Source: Paenibacillus sp. FSL H7-0331 (GTDB taxonomy: Bacteria; Bacillota; Bacilli; Paenibacillales; NBRC-103111). Taken from it: a DNA stretch of 64,000 nt. This document shows positions 8,617 to 17,446 of this stretch, piece by piece. Both the position numbers and the translations under genes were made by a program. The notes under the pieces were generated by a model that did not search any database, had not been told where the DNA came from, and saw only the letters and a program-made list of their open reading frames with translations. Every line of letters starts with the position of its first letter. Position 1 is the first letter of the stretch. The DNA is taken from NCBI RefSeq assembly GCF_001956045.1, contig NZ_MRTH01000036.1:21991-85990 (forward strand). Direction: 5' to 3'.

Positions 8617-9492
8617 CTACCCTTTGACAGCGCCCAACAGGACACCCTTGGCAAAATGCTTCTGAATAAACGGATAAACCAGTAAAATAGGTAACGTACC
8701 GACAACGACGACGGCCATCTTGATCGATTGATCAGGTGGCTTCACATAAGTCAGATCCATAGTCGACATATCAAGTGAGCCTGAAGCCAGCAAAATCATC
8801 TGTCGGAGCAGAACCTGCATCGGCCACATCTTCGAATCACTTAAGTACAGCAGCGCATTGAAAAAATCGTTCCAGTGACTCACTGCATAAAACAGGCCAA
8901 ACGTAGCAATAACCGGCTTCGATAAAGGCAGCACAACCCGCCATAACACACCTAAATCGTTGCAGCCGTCCATCCGTGCGGATTCGATCAGCTCATTCGG
9001 GATTTCCTGAAAAAAAGACTTGATGACGATCAGATTAAATGCGTTGATCGCTACAGGAAGCATCACGGCCCAGTAGGAGTTGAGCAGCCCCATGTTTTTT
9101 ACGACCAAATAAGTCGGAATCATCCCGCCGCTGAATACCATCGAGAAAATAATCATATTCATCATCACATTTCGACCCAGCATGTTCCTGCGCGATAAAC
9201 CGTAGGCGAAGGTAAAGGTGAAGAACAAATTAACGAGAGTACCCGCTACCGTAATAAATACGGATACCAATAAACTGCGCGGCAAGGTATGATCCTTGAA
9301 CACGTACTCATAAGCATTAAACGTGATGTTCTGCGGAATCAGAAAAAACGACCGACTGCCGATTTCGATTTCCGATGCAAATGAGCCTGCCACAATATAC
9401 ATAATGGGCAGCATCATGCAGAGCGCCACCAATGCCAGAAACGAATAGTTGGCGATATCGAACCATTTGCCGCCCAAGCTGCTATGCCGCAT
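8617..9492 (-). CDS. Carbohydrate ABC permease, LplC/YtcP (MalG) type
   Basis: A 291-residue integral membrane protein with six predicted helices and the EAA loop (ELIESARMDGCNDLGVLWRVVLPLSKP) that docks the ATPase. The C-terminus FAKGVLLGAVKG is typical of the LplC group. It forms a heterodimer with the permease encoded upstream. The ATG has a strong AAGGAGG site that lies 3 nt after an inverted repeat (9511-9525); the same arrangement precedes three other genes in this window. A 211-bp intercistronic gap separates it from the first permease gene, unusual inside a transport operon. Confidence 0.88.
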   Translation of the reverse strand: MRHSSLGGKWFDIANYSFLALVALCMMLPIMYIVAGSFASEIEIGSRSFFLIPQNITFNAYEYVFKDHTLPRSLLVSVFITVAGTLVNLFFTFTFAYGLSRRNMLGRNVMMNMIIFSMVFSGGMIPTYLVVKNMGLLNSYWAVMLPVAINAFNLIVIKSFFQEIPNELIESARMDGCNDLGVLWRVVLPLSKPVIATFGLFYAVSHWNDFFNALLYLSDSKMWPMQVLLRQMILLASGSLDMSTMDLTYVKPPDQSIKMAVVVVGTLPILLVYPFIQKHFAKGVLLGAVKG

Positions 9493-9703
9493 AGTTGCAA
9501 CCTCCTTAGCGTTTTCTTAGAAAACTACTCCATTAAAAGTTTGGTGAATAAAGAGCGGAGTGGCCAAATGATCCTGGAGAAGCGTTAGCGTTCGCCTTTG
9601 TTTCCGGATTTTCGCCGCTAAATGTCTTATAAATTCATAAAATAGGGAAACAACAGCAATCGTAGGAACACTCTGGTCGTGCAGCGAACCTAATCATTAC
9701 TCC
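9493..9703 (-). other. 211-bp non-coding intercistronic segment between the two permease genes
   Basis: No reading frame is supported. On the minus strand GGTTCGC near the 5' end can pair with GCGAACGC about 100 nt later, and TGTTTCC with GGAAACA between them. The segment therefore looks like one long imperfect stem. It ends in the AGTTTTCT-AA-GAAAAC hairpin before the lplC-type gene. It may be an inserted non-coding repeat or an intra-operon processing signal. Confidence 0.45.
9511..9525 (-). repeat. Pre-Shine-Dalgarno inverted repeat, copy A
   Basis: GTTTTCTTAGAAAAC, perfectly palindromic apart from its centre, ends 3 nt before the AAGGAGG of the permease gene. Related copies precede the genes at 15994, 39741 and 60768. 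Confidence 0.7.
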
Positions 9704-10675
9704 TCAAAATATCCCTGAATGACCAGAACGCTTAGCCAAATAGTTGGACGTGAAGACCAAAATAATACCAATAATAGCTTTAAACAATCCAACCGCCGTA
9801 CTGTAGCTGAACGCTCCCTGCGTTATCCCGAGCGTGTACACATAAGTATCGAATACCTCAGCCACAGGCCGATTCAGTGCGTTGCTCATCAGCAGCACCT
9901 GCTCAAAGCCCCGATCGAGGAAATTGCCCATACGTAGAATCAGCAGCACAATGATCGTCCCACGAATGGCTGGCAGCGTAATATGCCATACCTGACGAAA
10001 GCGATTAGCCCCATCCACAATAGCGGCTTCATACTGCTCCTGATCAACCCCCGCCAATGCCGCGAGAAAAATAATCGTTCCCCATCCGACTTCCTTCCAC
10101 AGGTTCTGTGTAATAATGAGCGGTCGGAACCAGTTCTCACTGGTCAGAAAATCAATTCTGTACCCTGTAAGGCTGAACACCATTTCATTGACAGCACCAC
10201 CCTCTGTCGTGAGCAGCAAATAGGAAATACTGGCCAAAATAACCATCGAAATAAAATGCGGTACATAAATAATCGTTTGAATGAACCTTTTATACAAAGA
10301 GATCCGAACCTCATTTAACAATAATGATAATAAAATGGGTGCCGGAAAAAAGAAAACAAGATCGTATAACCCCAGCAGCAGCGTATTCCTCACCAGCTTG
10401 AAAAAAATCGGGTCCTGAAAAAACTGCTGGAAATTAGCGAAGCCGACCCATTCACTATCAAAGAAACCAATGAAAGGCTGATAGTTTTTGAAGGCAAGCA
10501 GCACGCCCCACATCGGAACGTATTTGAAAATAAAAAAGTACAGTAGTCCCGGCACACAAAGCAGGAGCAAATATTTATCTCTGCTGAGCTTTGCCAACAG
10601 CGGACTTTTTGAAGGAACCTTCACCGCAGCTTGTCCTTGGGCTGCAAGCGAATCGGACCGGGTTGCTTTGGCCAT
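9704..10675 (-). CDS. Carbohydrate ABC permease, LplB/YteP (MalF) type
   Basis: A 323-residue permease with six membrane helices. The N-terminal signature is YLLLLCVPGLLYFFIFKYVPMWG-like (helix 1 followed by the VPMWGVLLAFKNYQP loop). The EAA loop is YEAAIVDGANRFRQVWHITLPAI. It pairs with the LplC-type permease downstream. The reading frame is open 60 bp further upstream, but the ATG at 10675 is chosen because AAAGGAG sits 7-8 nt before it. First structural gene after the regulator, from which it is separated by a terminator and about 200 bp. Confidence 0.87.
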   Translation of the reverse strand: MAKATRSDSLAAQGQAAVKVPSKSPLLAKLSRDKYLLLLCVPGLLYFFIFKYVPMWGVLLAFKNYQPFIGFFDSEWVGFANFQQFFQDPIFFKLVRNTLLLGLYDLVFFFPAPILLSLLLNEVRISLYKRFIQTIIYVPHFISMVILASISYLLLTTEGGAVNEMVFSLTGYRIDFLTSENWFRPLIITQNLWKEVGWGTIIFLAALAGVDQEQYEAAIVDGANRFRQVWHITLPAIRGTIIVLLILRMGNFLDRGFEQVLLMSNALNRPVAEVFDTYVYTLGITQGAFSYSTAVGLFKAIIGIILVFTSNYLAKRSGHSGIF

Positions 10676-10873
10676 GTGTTTACTCCTTTCAATCGCTATA
10701 CCACTTAGCTTAGTCGCAGCATAATTTTCCAACAATCAGATTTTTTTGAAATAGCCTCAATGAAGGTCAGGACATTTTTTCCATTTTTAGATTTTTTAGT
10801 TCACTGGGAGTTGGACAGCTTCGAAGTCCTTGCACTTTTCTTATTTTTTAAGACTTTTTTGCAGAGATACGCC

Positions 10874-10909
10874 AAAAAACCGTCGAACAGACTCGGCTGT
10901 GACGGTTTT
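10874..10909 (-). terminator. Terminator after the AraC-type sensor regulator gene
   Basis: AAAACCGTC and GACGGTTTT arms with a T-rich tail on the minus strand, so regulator and transport genes are mainly separate transcripts. Confidence 0.75.
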
Positions 10910-10919
10910 CTAGCTTGGA

Positions 10920-13223
10920 TTATATGTATGTATTCCGACTCATCTCCCGATAATGGCTCGGTGTTATACCTTCCTGCTTTTTAAAAATTCGGTTAAAATA
11001 ACTATGCTGATACCCGACCTGCACGGCAACATCGTTTATTTTCAGCTCTGTATCACGGAGCAGCTCTTTGGCCTTCCCTATTCGCAGCTCGGTCAAGTAA
11101 TCAATGAAGTTTTTCCCATTTACCTGCTTGAATGATTTGCTGAGTGAGACGGCGTTCATCCCGGTATGCTCTGCACAGCTGTCCAATGAAATTTCATTCA
11201 TATACTCATTTTGCAAATAGATCATTGCCGACTCAACAACCTTCTTGACCTGCACATCGGAACGAGCCTCCAGCTCCCTCACAAAAGGGTGTATGACCTT
11301 GGCATTAAACCAATTCAACATCTTCTGCGGCTCACGGATCTGGGTCAGTTGTTCATACAGATTGGCTGATTTATACACCCGGCTCGGGTCCATACCGGAG
11401 TGACGGATGGCATGCAGGATGCTGCCGAGAAGCTGAAGCATTCCCTGCTGAATATCAATTTCCTTGGCCCTTCGTTCCAACAGCTCCTCCAGAAACAGCA
11501 CAATCGTGTGCTCAGCCTCCTGCTGCTGACCTGTACGAAGCATTTGTATAATTTCACGTTCCAGTACGAACGGGTAACGCAGCTCATTCATTTCTTCACT
11601 CATTTCAAGCGTCTCCAGATCCAGCATCTGATTTTCATTTTCAAAATTGCGATAGCTCAGGGCTTGCTTGGCTTCTTCATAACGAAATGGGATCTGGGCA
11701 ATCAAGGGAGTCGTTTTCCCGATAGCTATGGAAACCTGCAGCTTTAAAATATGATTGATCGTATGCATCAATTCCTCGCTAAACGCCTGCAGCTTGTCTG
11801 TAAACGGCCGATCTGGAGGGACAATGAAAAGCACACCGATCGATAAATCGTGGAAGTTGATAGTACTGGCCTGTTCCAAACGATTCGCCGCCAGCTCTTC
11901 AATAATGTTCGCAGCAGCAAACGTAACCAGACCCTCGTCACCCAATGAAAACCTGCCCTCTAAATTTTCAAAGCCGGTCAATTGAATATGCATCACCAGA
12001 AATTGCTGATCATCCACGATCCAGTCAAAGTTCCTCATCCGCTTCTTCAAATCTTCTTCTGAATAGGCGTACAGAAAACCTTGCACCAATTGAAGCAGGA
12101 AGCCTTCCTTCACATGAGGCAGCTGCTGCTCCAGCTTATTTTGCAGGGTAATGCTTTCTCTGCTTAAATGCAACCATTCCTTTTCGATCATTTTAAATTC
12201 ATCCGTCTGTTCGTTCGCACTGCCCACAAACAGCTTGTTGGCCGCAAGCAGGCGGATCAATCGATCAATCGGAGAATAAATTTTGCGGGATGCCAGCCAC
12301 GACAGGATGAATGCCAGCAGCAGGGCGGTGCAGCTGACGGAGAGAATCAGCTTGGAAATGAATACAACCGGTTGCGTAATCGCATTAATCGGTGAAGCCG
12401 AGACATAGATCCAATCCGAGCCAACCCGCGAAAACGTGCCATAGGATACCGTATAGGTCGTGTTTTTCCAGTCGTACAGGAAGGAACCGGTTTTGGCTCC
12501 TCCCTTCATCACCTCGTTTCTCAGAACCTCATCAAAGCCGATTGAATTTGCTGTTCCTGCGCTGGATAGAAGCACATTTCCATCATTTTGCATAATGAAG
12601 GTTTCACCTACGTTGTACGGTGTTAGCGTTTTCAACAGGTTGGATGCTTTCTCTTTGTCCACACGAACCAGCAGGGCGCCAAAAGGTTCAAAATTTACAC
12701 CTGGCAATTTATGAACTAACGTCAAATCGGTTGCATCCGCTTTACCCGGATCGGCTGGGAGGTCGGACCAAAAAACCAGTTTTCCTTGAGAAAGCATTTC
12801 GATATAACTATCCATGAACGTTCTGTTCTGTATCACATCATACTCGGGATAAAAGCGAATCGGCTGCACGCCATTGAGGAATAGCTCCACCTGCTTAGCC
12901 AGCGGACTTGAGCCCTGCATAACACCCAGTGTCTTCGTCACATCACGGGCAATTTCAAACTCCGTATAGAAATTAACATCCTTCAGGCTGCTATTAAATT
13001 TGGGATCAAATGCCCAGTGGGCAAGCGAATTTTCCAGATAGGAGAACTGGTCATCGACATTAGCGGCTCTTTGTAAGATTTGACTCTTATGCAGCTGCAG
13101 CATTTCATTCTCCAGACGGTCCCCACCCATCCAATAAATAATAAAGCCCACAATAACACCTGGAATACTAGAAATTAATAAAATCAATATGAGGCTGTTG
13201 CGAAAAAATCTCCCTTTTAACAA
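10920..13223 (-). CDS. Membrane-anchored AraC-family regulator (YtdP-like)
   Basis: A 767-residue one-component regulator. Helix 1 at about residues 9-30 and helix 2 at about 288-310 bracket an extracytoplasmic sensor domain of about 260 residues (Cache-like layout). A cytosolic linker of about 350 residues follows, then an AraC double helix-turn-helix at about 665-765, ending in LLRDTELKINDVAVQVGYQHSYFNRIFKKQEG-type signatures. It would sense an extracellular sugar or the loaded binding protein and activate the adjacent transport/ogl operon. The start is TTG (13221-13223) behind GAGGTGAGGG; no in-frame ATG is better placed. Transcribed in the same direction as its targets. Confidence 0.85.
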   Translation of the reverse strand: MLKGRFFRNSLILILLISSIPGVIVGFIIYWMGGDRLENEMLQLHKSQILQRAANVDDQFSYLENSLAHWAFDPKFNSSLKDVNFYTEFEIARDVTKTLGVMQGSSPLAKQVELFLNGVQPIRFYPEYDVIQNRTFMDSYIEMLSQGKLVFWSDLPADPGKADATDLTLVHKLPGVNFEPFGALLVRVDKEKASNLLKTLTPYNVGETFIMQNDGNVLLSSAGTANSIGFDEVLRNEVMKGGAKTGSFLYDWKNTTYTVSYGTFSRVGSDWIYVSASPINAITQPVVFISKLILSVSCTALLLAFILSWLASRKIYSPIDRLIRLLAANKLFVGSANEQTDEFKMIEKEWLHLSRESITLQNKLEQQLPHVKEGFLLQLVQGFLYAYSEEDLKKRMRNFDWIVDDQQFLVMHIQLTGFENLEGRFSLGDEGLVTFAAANIIEELAANRLEQASTINFHDLSIGVLFIVPPDRPFTDKLQAFSEELMHTINHILKLQVSIAIGKTTPLIAQIPFRYEEAKQALSYRNFENENQMLDLETLEMSEEMNELRYPFVLEREIIQMLRTGQQQEAEHTIVLFLEELLERRAKEIDIQQGMLQLLGSILHAIRHSGMDPSRVYKSANLYEQLTQIREPQKMLNWFNAKVIHPFVRELEARSDVQVKKVVESAMIYLQNEYMNEISLDSCAEHTGMNAVSLSKSFKQVNGKNFIDYLTELRIGKAKELLRDTELKINDVAVQVGYQHSYFNRIFKKQEGITPSHYREMSRNTYI

Positions 13224-13347
13224 ATCACCCTCACCTCTTTATGTAAGTCGTTGTACTATCATGACATAAATTGTATTTGTAACTCAAGAATTTTTTTATA
13301 CAGAGGTGGTCATCCTAAAACGATACTTTGGACAATTGGGGGGAACC

Positions 13348-13647
13348 ATGATGGGTATAGAAACGAATCAAGAGGGTTTTATTGAGGAGGATCGGAATCG
13401 ATATACGGATTTCAAAACTGTCGAATCCCAAAGAAACGATCTCACCGCCGAGGAATTCCCGGAAGGACCCTATGGATCAACACATCTAACAGAATCTCTC
13501 GGCAAAAGCAGTCCATGGCGCAGAGACCAACGCCCGCCGAACCGTTTCACCTATGAAAATCGCGAGCTGCACGCAGGTCTGTCCCGTGATTATCCTGGCG
13601 ATCATCCTACACATGATGTGGAAGATGACGGGCAAATCGAGTCTTGA
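13348..13647 (+). CDS. Small hydrophilic protein of unknown function
   Basis: A 99-residue protein, highly charged (many Glu, Asp, Arg and Asn), without membrane segments, cysteines or a recognised domain. The ATG at 13348 is preferred over an upstream GTG because GGGGGGAA lies 5-6 nt before it. The C-terminus is His/Asp rich (DYPGDHPTHDVEDDG). It stands alone, divergent from the AraC regulator, with a terminator after it. Probably a lineage-specific cytosolic protein; no function is proposed. Confidence 0.6.
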   Translation: MMGIETNQEGFIEEDRNRYTDFKTVESQRNDLTAEEFPEGPYGSTHLTESLGKSSPWRRDQRPPNRFTYENRELHAGLSRDYPGDHPTHDVEDDGQIES

Positions 13648-13676
13648 TTCCAATAGATTCAGATGATCCGAAAAAC

Positions 13677-13721
13677 AAAAACGACAGAGAGAGTGTCATG
13701 GACATTCTCTGCTGCCGTTTT
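13677..13721. terminator. Bidirectional terminator between the small protein gene and ilvD
   Basis: AAAACGACAGAGA pairs with TCTCTGCTGCCGTTTT, with T runs on both strands; the two genes converge on it. Confidence 0.75.
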
Positions 13722-13761
13722 CAGATGTTTGCTATATGCTATATATACGAGTGCTATCAAA

Positions 13762-15447
13762 TTAAATCTTCATGACGCCGCCAGTACTTGCGGAAGTAAC
13801 CAGCTTCGAGTAACGGGCCAAGTAGCCTGTTTTCACTTTCAGCTCAAAGCCTTTCCAGTTGGACTTGCGACGGTGCATTTCCTCATCGGAAATTTTTAAC
13901 TCAATACGGCGTTCGATCAAATCCAGCTCGATGATGTCTCCATCCTCAACGAAAGCAATCGGACCACCTTCAGCCGCTTCCGGCGAAATATGACCGATGC
14001 TGATCCCGCGGGAAGCTCCTGAGAAACGACCATCCGTGATCAAACCAACCTTCGCTCCAAGACCCATCCCAACAATTTGTGAAGTAGGTGCGAGCATTTC
14101 CGGCATTCCCGGACCACCCTTAGGGCCTTCATAACGAATGACAACTACGTGGCCTTCTTTGACTTTTCCGTTAGCGATACCAGACAAAGCTTCTTCCTGG
14201 GAATCGAAGCAAATAGCAGGACCCACATGCTTGCCGCCCACTTCTTTATCAACCGCACCTACTTTAATAATTCCGCCATCTGGAGCCAAATTACCGAACA
14301 GCACTGCCAAGCCGCCGCGCTCGGAATGAGGATTATCCAATGGATGAATAACATCCTTGTTGATGATTTCACAGCCAGCTACATTCTCACGCAGTGTTTT
14401 ACCTGATACGGTAATACAGTCGCCGTTCAGAGCACCCGGTTTCTTGAGCAGTTCGTTGATGATTGCACTCACACCACCTGCGTTATGCACATCTTCGATG
14501 TGGTAGTCGGAAGCTGGAGCGATTTTGGCCAAATGTGGTACACGGTTAGCTACTTCGTTAATGCGCTCGATCGGATATTCAAAACCCGCTTCATGCGCCA
14601 AAGCCAATGTATGAAGTACAGTGTTTGTCGAACCGCCCATTGCCATATCGAGTGCAAATGCGTTATCGATAGCTTCGATTGTTACAATATCACGAGGCTT
14701 AATGTCCAATTTAATAATTTCCATCAACTGCTTCGCGGATTGTCTAACGAAATCTTTGCGCTCTTCTGCAACTGCCAGAATCGTACCGTTACCTGGCAGG
14801 GCCAGGCCCAAGCCTTCAGCCAGACAGTTCATTGAGTTAGCTGTAAACATACCCGAACATGAACCGCAGGTCGGACATCCGTATTGCTCAAGCTCAAGCA
14901 GACTTTGATCGTCAATTTTACCAGCTTGATGCGCTCCTACGCCTTCAAATACATTGGAAAGCGAGATCGATTTACCGTTTTTATCTTTACCGGCTTTCAT
15001 CGGGCCACCGCTGACGAAAATCGTCGGGATATTCACACGCAAAGCGCCCATCATCATACCCGGTGTAATTTTATCACAGTTCGGAATACAGACCATACCG
15101 TCAAACCAGTGTGCTGCAACTACAGTTTCAAGGGAATCCGCAATAATTTCACGGCTTGGCAAGGAATAACGCATACCGATATGACCCATGGCAATCCCGT
15201 CATCTACACCGATGGTGTTGAATTCAAAAGGTACACCGCCCGCCTCGCGGATAGCTTCCTTAACGATTTTACCGAACTCCTGAAGGTGAACGTGACCTGG
15301 AACGATATCGATATAGGAATTACATACCGCAATAAACGGCTTATCGAAATCTTCTTCTTTAACACCAGCTGCACGCAATAAGCTGCGGTGCGGTGCGCGG
15401 TCGAAGCCTTTTTTAATCATATCGCTTCTCATTTTTGGTTTGGACAT
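13762..15447 (-). CDS. ilvD: Dihydroxy-acid dehydratase
   Basis: A 561-residue IlvD/Edd enzyme. It dehydrates 2,3-dihydroxy-isovalerate and -methylvalerate to the 2-oxo acids of valine and isoleucine. Iron-sulfur cluster and Mg sites are visible: C120/C124 in [11 protein letters not shown] and C191, C194, C197 in [14 protein letters not shown], followed by the catalytic C-terminal segment [13 protein letters not shown] and SDGRFSG-like ([11 protein letters not shown]). Full length for the family. A single-gene transcript with its own promoter; the ilvB and ilvC genes are not in the window. The ATG follows AGGAGG. No T-box leader was seen. Confidence 0.96.
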   Translation of the reverse strand: MSKPKMRSDMIKKGFDRAPHRSLLRAAGVKEEDFDKPFIAVCNSYIDIVPGHVHLQEFGKIVKEAIREAGGVPFEFNTIGVDDGIAMGHIGMRYSLPSREIIADSLETVVAAHWFDGMVCIPNCDKITPGMMMGALRVNIPTIFVSGGPMKAGKDKNGKSISLSNVFEGVGAHQAGKIDDQSLLELEQYGCPTCGSCSGMFTANSMNCLAEGLGLALPGNGTILAVAEERKDFVRQSAKQLMEIIKLDIKPRDIVTIEAIDNAFALDMAMGGSTNTVLHTLALAHEAGFEYPIERINEVANRVPHLAKIAPASDYHIEDVHNAGGVSAIINELLKKPGALNGDCITVSGKTLRENVAGCEIINKDVIHPLDNPHSERGGLAVLFGNLAPDGGIIKVGAVDKEVGGKHVGPAICFDSQEEALSGIANGKVKEGHVVVIRYEGPKGGPGMPEMLAPTSQIVGMGLGAKVGLITDGRFSGASRGISIGHISPEAAEGGPIAFVEDGDIIELDLIERRIELKISDEEMHRRKSNWKGFELKVKTGYLARYSKLVTSASTGGVMKI

Positions 15448-15495
15448 TGGATGTGAAACCTCCTAGTATATAATCAGGTGCGAATTTTTTAGCAT

Positions 15496-15524
15496 TCTAT
15501 AAATTCTATCATGTTTGGCGGCAA
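15496..15524 (-). promoter_or_regulatory. Promoter of ilvD
   Basis: TTGCCG (15519-15524) and TATAGA (15496-15501) with a 17-bp spacer on the minus strand, about 50 bp before the start codon. Confidence 0.55.
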
Positions 15525-15561
15525 ATGAAAACGATATGTGCCAAAATCCCCTAATGATCTT

Positions 15562-15590
15562 TTGCCCGTATCTGCTTCTTCATGTATAAT
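15562..15590 (+). promoter_or_regulatory. Promoter of the DUF3055 gene
   Basis: TTGCCC (15562-15567) and perfect TATAAT (15585-15590) with a 17-bp spacer, 44 bp before the start codon. Confidence 0.7.
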
Positions 15591-15633
15591 CGATTGTACA
15601 ATGGCAGTTACAAGAACGGAGTGACCTGCAATA

Positions 15634-15930
15634 ATGGCAGAATTTGATTTATTATACGATTCTCAAGAGGATACACGTACACGCTTTGTTTGTTTTGTTG
15701 GTGATCTTTCCATGCACCGTTTTGACCTGGCGATCACATCAACTAACCGCTTTTATGGAAAAAAGCTGATTACCGATCTGCAATCAGGACGTACCGCTGT
15801 CATCGGACCTGACGATCTGGAGGAGGAAGGCTATCTGGAGCATGTATATAAACTGACAGAGGAAGAAGCGGCCGAACTGGCTAACTTCCTGTCGATGGTC
15901 GTAGGCACGATCAACTTCACGGATCTCTAG
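15634..15930 (+). CDS. DUF3055 family cytosolic protein
   Basis: A 98-residue protein matching the small Bacillota family DUF3055. It has an N-terminal LYDSQEDTRTRFV, a central FGD-like GDLSMHRFDLA and an acidic C-terminal helix EEEAAELANFL. No catalytic motif, no membrane segment. It stands as a single gene between its own promoter and a terminator. The function of the family is not known. Confidence 0.8.
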   Translation: MAEFDLLYDSQEDTRTRFVCFVGDLSMHRFDLAITSTNRFYGKKLITDLQSGRTAVIGPDDLEEEGYLEHVYKLTEEEAAELANFLSMVVGTINFTDL

Positions 15931-15951
15931 AAATCAAGTAAACGTTGCAAA

Positions 15952-15974
15952 AAGAGCCCTCCGAGGGCTCTTTT
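15952..15974. terminator. Bidirectional terminator between DUF3055 and kdgF genes
   Basis: AAGAGCCCTCCGAGGGCTCTTTT, a near-perfect palindrome with A and T tails; the flanking genes converge here. Confidence 0.85.
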
Positions 15975-15993
15975 ATGATCTTTCTATGATGAT

Positions 15994-16311
15994 TTAGCGT
16001 TTTACCAGATCTTCACGCACCGGCGTAAACGTATCGAGCAGAATACTCGGCTCAATCGCTTTGGCGCCATGCTTGGCGTTGCTCGGGATGTAGATCGTTT
16101 CACCTTGCCCAATGACATGCTTTTGTCCATCAATAGTGAACTCCAGCTTGCCCTTGATACAGTAAGAAAATTGCTCATGCGGATGGCTGTGCTCGTAGCC
16201 CTCGGCATTTTCCTCGAAATGAACTTCCATCATCATGATCGTTTGGCCCGGCTCAAAAATCTTTCTTTTGACTCCAGGCTCCGCATTTTCCCATACTCCA
16301 ATATTGCTCAT
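15994..16311 (-). CDS. kdgF: KdgF-like cupin (unsaturated uronate linearising enzyme)
   Basis: A 105-residue single cupin domain closely patterned on KdgF. That enzyme helps convert cyclic 4,5-unsaturated galacturonate to the linear 5-keto-4-deoxyuronate in pectin and alginate breakdown. Seen: metal-ligand motif HSHPHEQ (residues 41-47), second cupin motif with H81, and C-terminal D93-x-F95-x3-R99 in LLDTFTPVRED. Asp, Phe and Arg at that spacing are the catalytic group described for Yersinia KdgF. It would use the product of the Ogl encoded 9 kb away. It stands alone behind three tandem 40-bp repeats, the last of which ends 3 nt before the AGGAGG site. Other small cupins of unknown role are the alternative. 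Confidence 0.75.
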   Translation of the reverse strand: MSNIGVWENAEPGVKRKIFEPGQTIMMMEVHFEENAEGYEHSHPHEQFSYCIKGKLEFTIDGQKHVIGQGETIYIPSNAKHGAKAIEPSILLDTFTPVREDLVKR

Positions 16312-16326
16312 TGTGAACCTCCTAAA

Positions 16327-16437
16327 AGTTTTCGTAGAAAACTATCTTCGTAAGCATTAACTTCAGAGTTTTCAAAGAAAACTGATTTCGTAAGCGCTAA
16401 CTTTAGAGTTTTCGAAGAAAATAAAGTTTCGTAAGCG
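16327..16437 (-). repeat. Tandem 40-bp repeat with pre-Shine-Dalgarno inverted repeat, copy B (three units)
   Basis: Units start at 16327, 16367 and 16407, exactly 40 bp apart. Each begins on the plus strand with AGTTTTCnnAGAAAACT (the last copy decayed on one arm), then about TTCGTAAGC and TAACTTnAG. In the sense of the kdgF transcript each unit reads GCTTACGAA, spacer, AGTTTTCTnnGAAAACT, and the last hairpin ends 3 nt before AGGAGG. The rest of the 16312-16587 gap has no supported gene. Confidence 0.8.
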
Positions 16438-16587
16438 TGTCCATATGCCATCATACTCGTCCTTATCGTAACATACCTGGGTGGTGAATGTGCTGGATTT
16501 TTTTATATTCACTTGTAAAAATTCCATATCATTCATCCGTTCAGCTTGACTTAACGGTTGGACTGTTATGAACATAGTAAAGTTTGT

Positions 16588-17394
16588 TTATTTGCCAGAC
16601 GCCATCAAGGTTGCTTCAATCTTCATACGCTGCTCCATACGCTCTTCTTCCCCCATCCGCGGACAGGAATAACAATAGCCATGGCCTGTATCTGTTAAAT
16701 AGGCAAGACAGCATGAGGCCTTGATCCGCATCGTTTCTCCCGGGATCCGTGGATTATCGATATGACGAAACTGGATGTCAAACGGATTTTTTTTCCTGCC
16801 GAATATTTCTGCAGCTAGCCCGTATCGGAGAAATGTAAAATCCTCCTCGATTGTATGTCGCAGCTGATCAGTTTCGGCCTCTTTCTGCCAGGCATCATAA
16901 GCGTAATGAAGACGCGTAGCGAGCTGACCCCAGAGCTGACCAACATTAATTCCAACAGCAGCCGAAATCGACGCCATCAGCGGAGCTACTTCATTCGTAT
17001 AAAAGGAGCTCAGCACCCGCTTCCTCCAATCATTTCTATCCGTACAAGGAACAGACAAGCTGTTGGAATCATGGAGATGAAACGCCCAGCGCGGCCGATT
17101 ATTGACCAGATGCACCTGCCCGCTCAGATTATGCAGTGACATGTTATATGCAGCATCATGATGGGAGATCGTATACTGAAGCGCCGCACAGACCCAGGCG
17201 AACCATAACGAAAAATAAGTGGACGCAACCTCCGGCTTCATCGCTTTTAGCACAGGTCCGTATTGTGCAATTAACCGCTCGGCATTGCCTTTATCCAGTA
17301 AATCAGCAAGCTCAAGCCGAAAAAGAGCTTCAGGCACCTCTGTTTTCACAAAATACATATGCTTTTCCAAATAATCAAAATCGATCTTCCCCAT
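16588..17394 (-). CDS. fhuF: FhuF-like siderophore-iron reductase family protein
   Basis: A 268-residue protein with the C-terminal cysteine pattern of the FhuF [2Fe-2S] reductases: C228-C229, C241, C244 (CC-x11-C-x2-C; E. coli FhuF has x10). Members release iron from ferric siderophores in the cytosol. The ATG at 17394 is chosen because GGGGTG lies 7 nt upstream; an ATG 15 bp earlier lacks a site. A Fur-like box (17431-17445) sits 37 bp before the start, which agrees with iron repression. The N-terminal 200 residues carry no other recognised domain. The siderophore is unknown; no uptake gene adjoins it. Confidence 0.78.
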   Translation of the reverse strand: MGKIDFDYLEKHMYFVKTEVPEALFRLELADLLDKGNAERLIAQYGPVLKAMKPEVASTYFSLWFAWVCAALQYTISHHDAAYNMSLHNLSGQVHLVNNRPRWAFHLHDSNSLSVPCTDRNDWRKRVLSSFYTNEVAPLMASISAAVGINVGQLWGQLATRLHYAYDAWQKEAETDQLRHTIEEDFTFLRYGLAAEIFGRKKNPFDIQFRHIDNPRIPGETMRIKASCCLAYLTDTGHGYCYSCPRMGEEERMEQRMKIEATLMASGK

Positions 17395-17430
17395 TATCAA
17401 GCACCCCATTCAAATAAAGCGTTGAATAAA

Positions 17431-17445
17431 TGATAATAGTTCTCA
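17431..17445 (-). promoter_or_regulatory. Fur-like operator upstream of fhuF
   Basis: TGATAATAGTTCTCA matches the 7-1-7 Fur core TGATAATnATTATCA at 12 of 14 specified positions. It lies between the end of the AraC gene and the fhuF start. Confidence 0.6.
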
Positions 17446-17446
17446 T

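Noticed and set aside
16372..16575. Minus-strand frame of 67 codons upstream of kdgF, possible leader peptide
   Set aside because: It runs through the tandem repeats, has no supported ribosome site and no recognisable protein character; the repeats explain the open frame.
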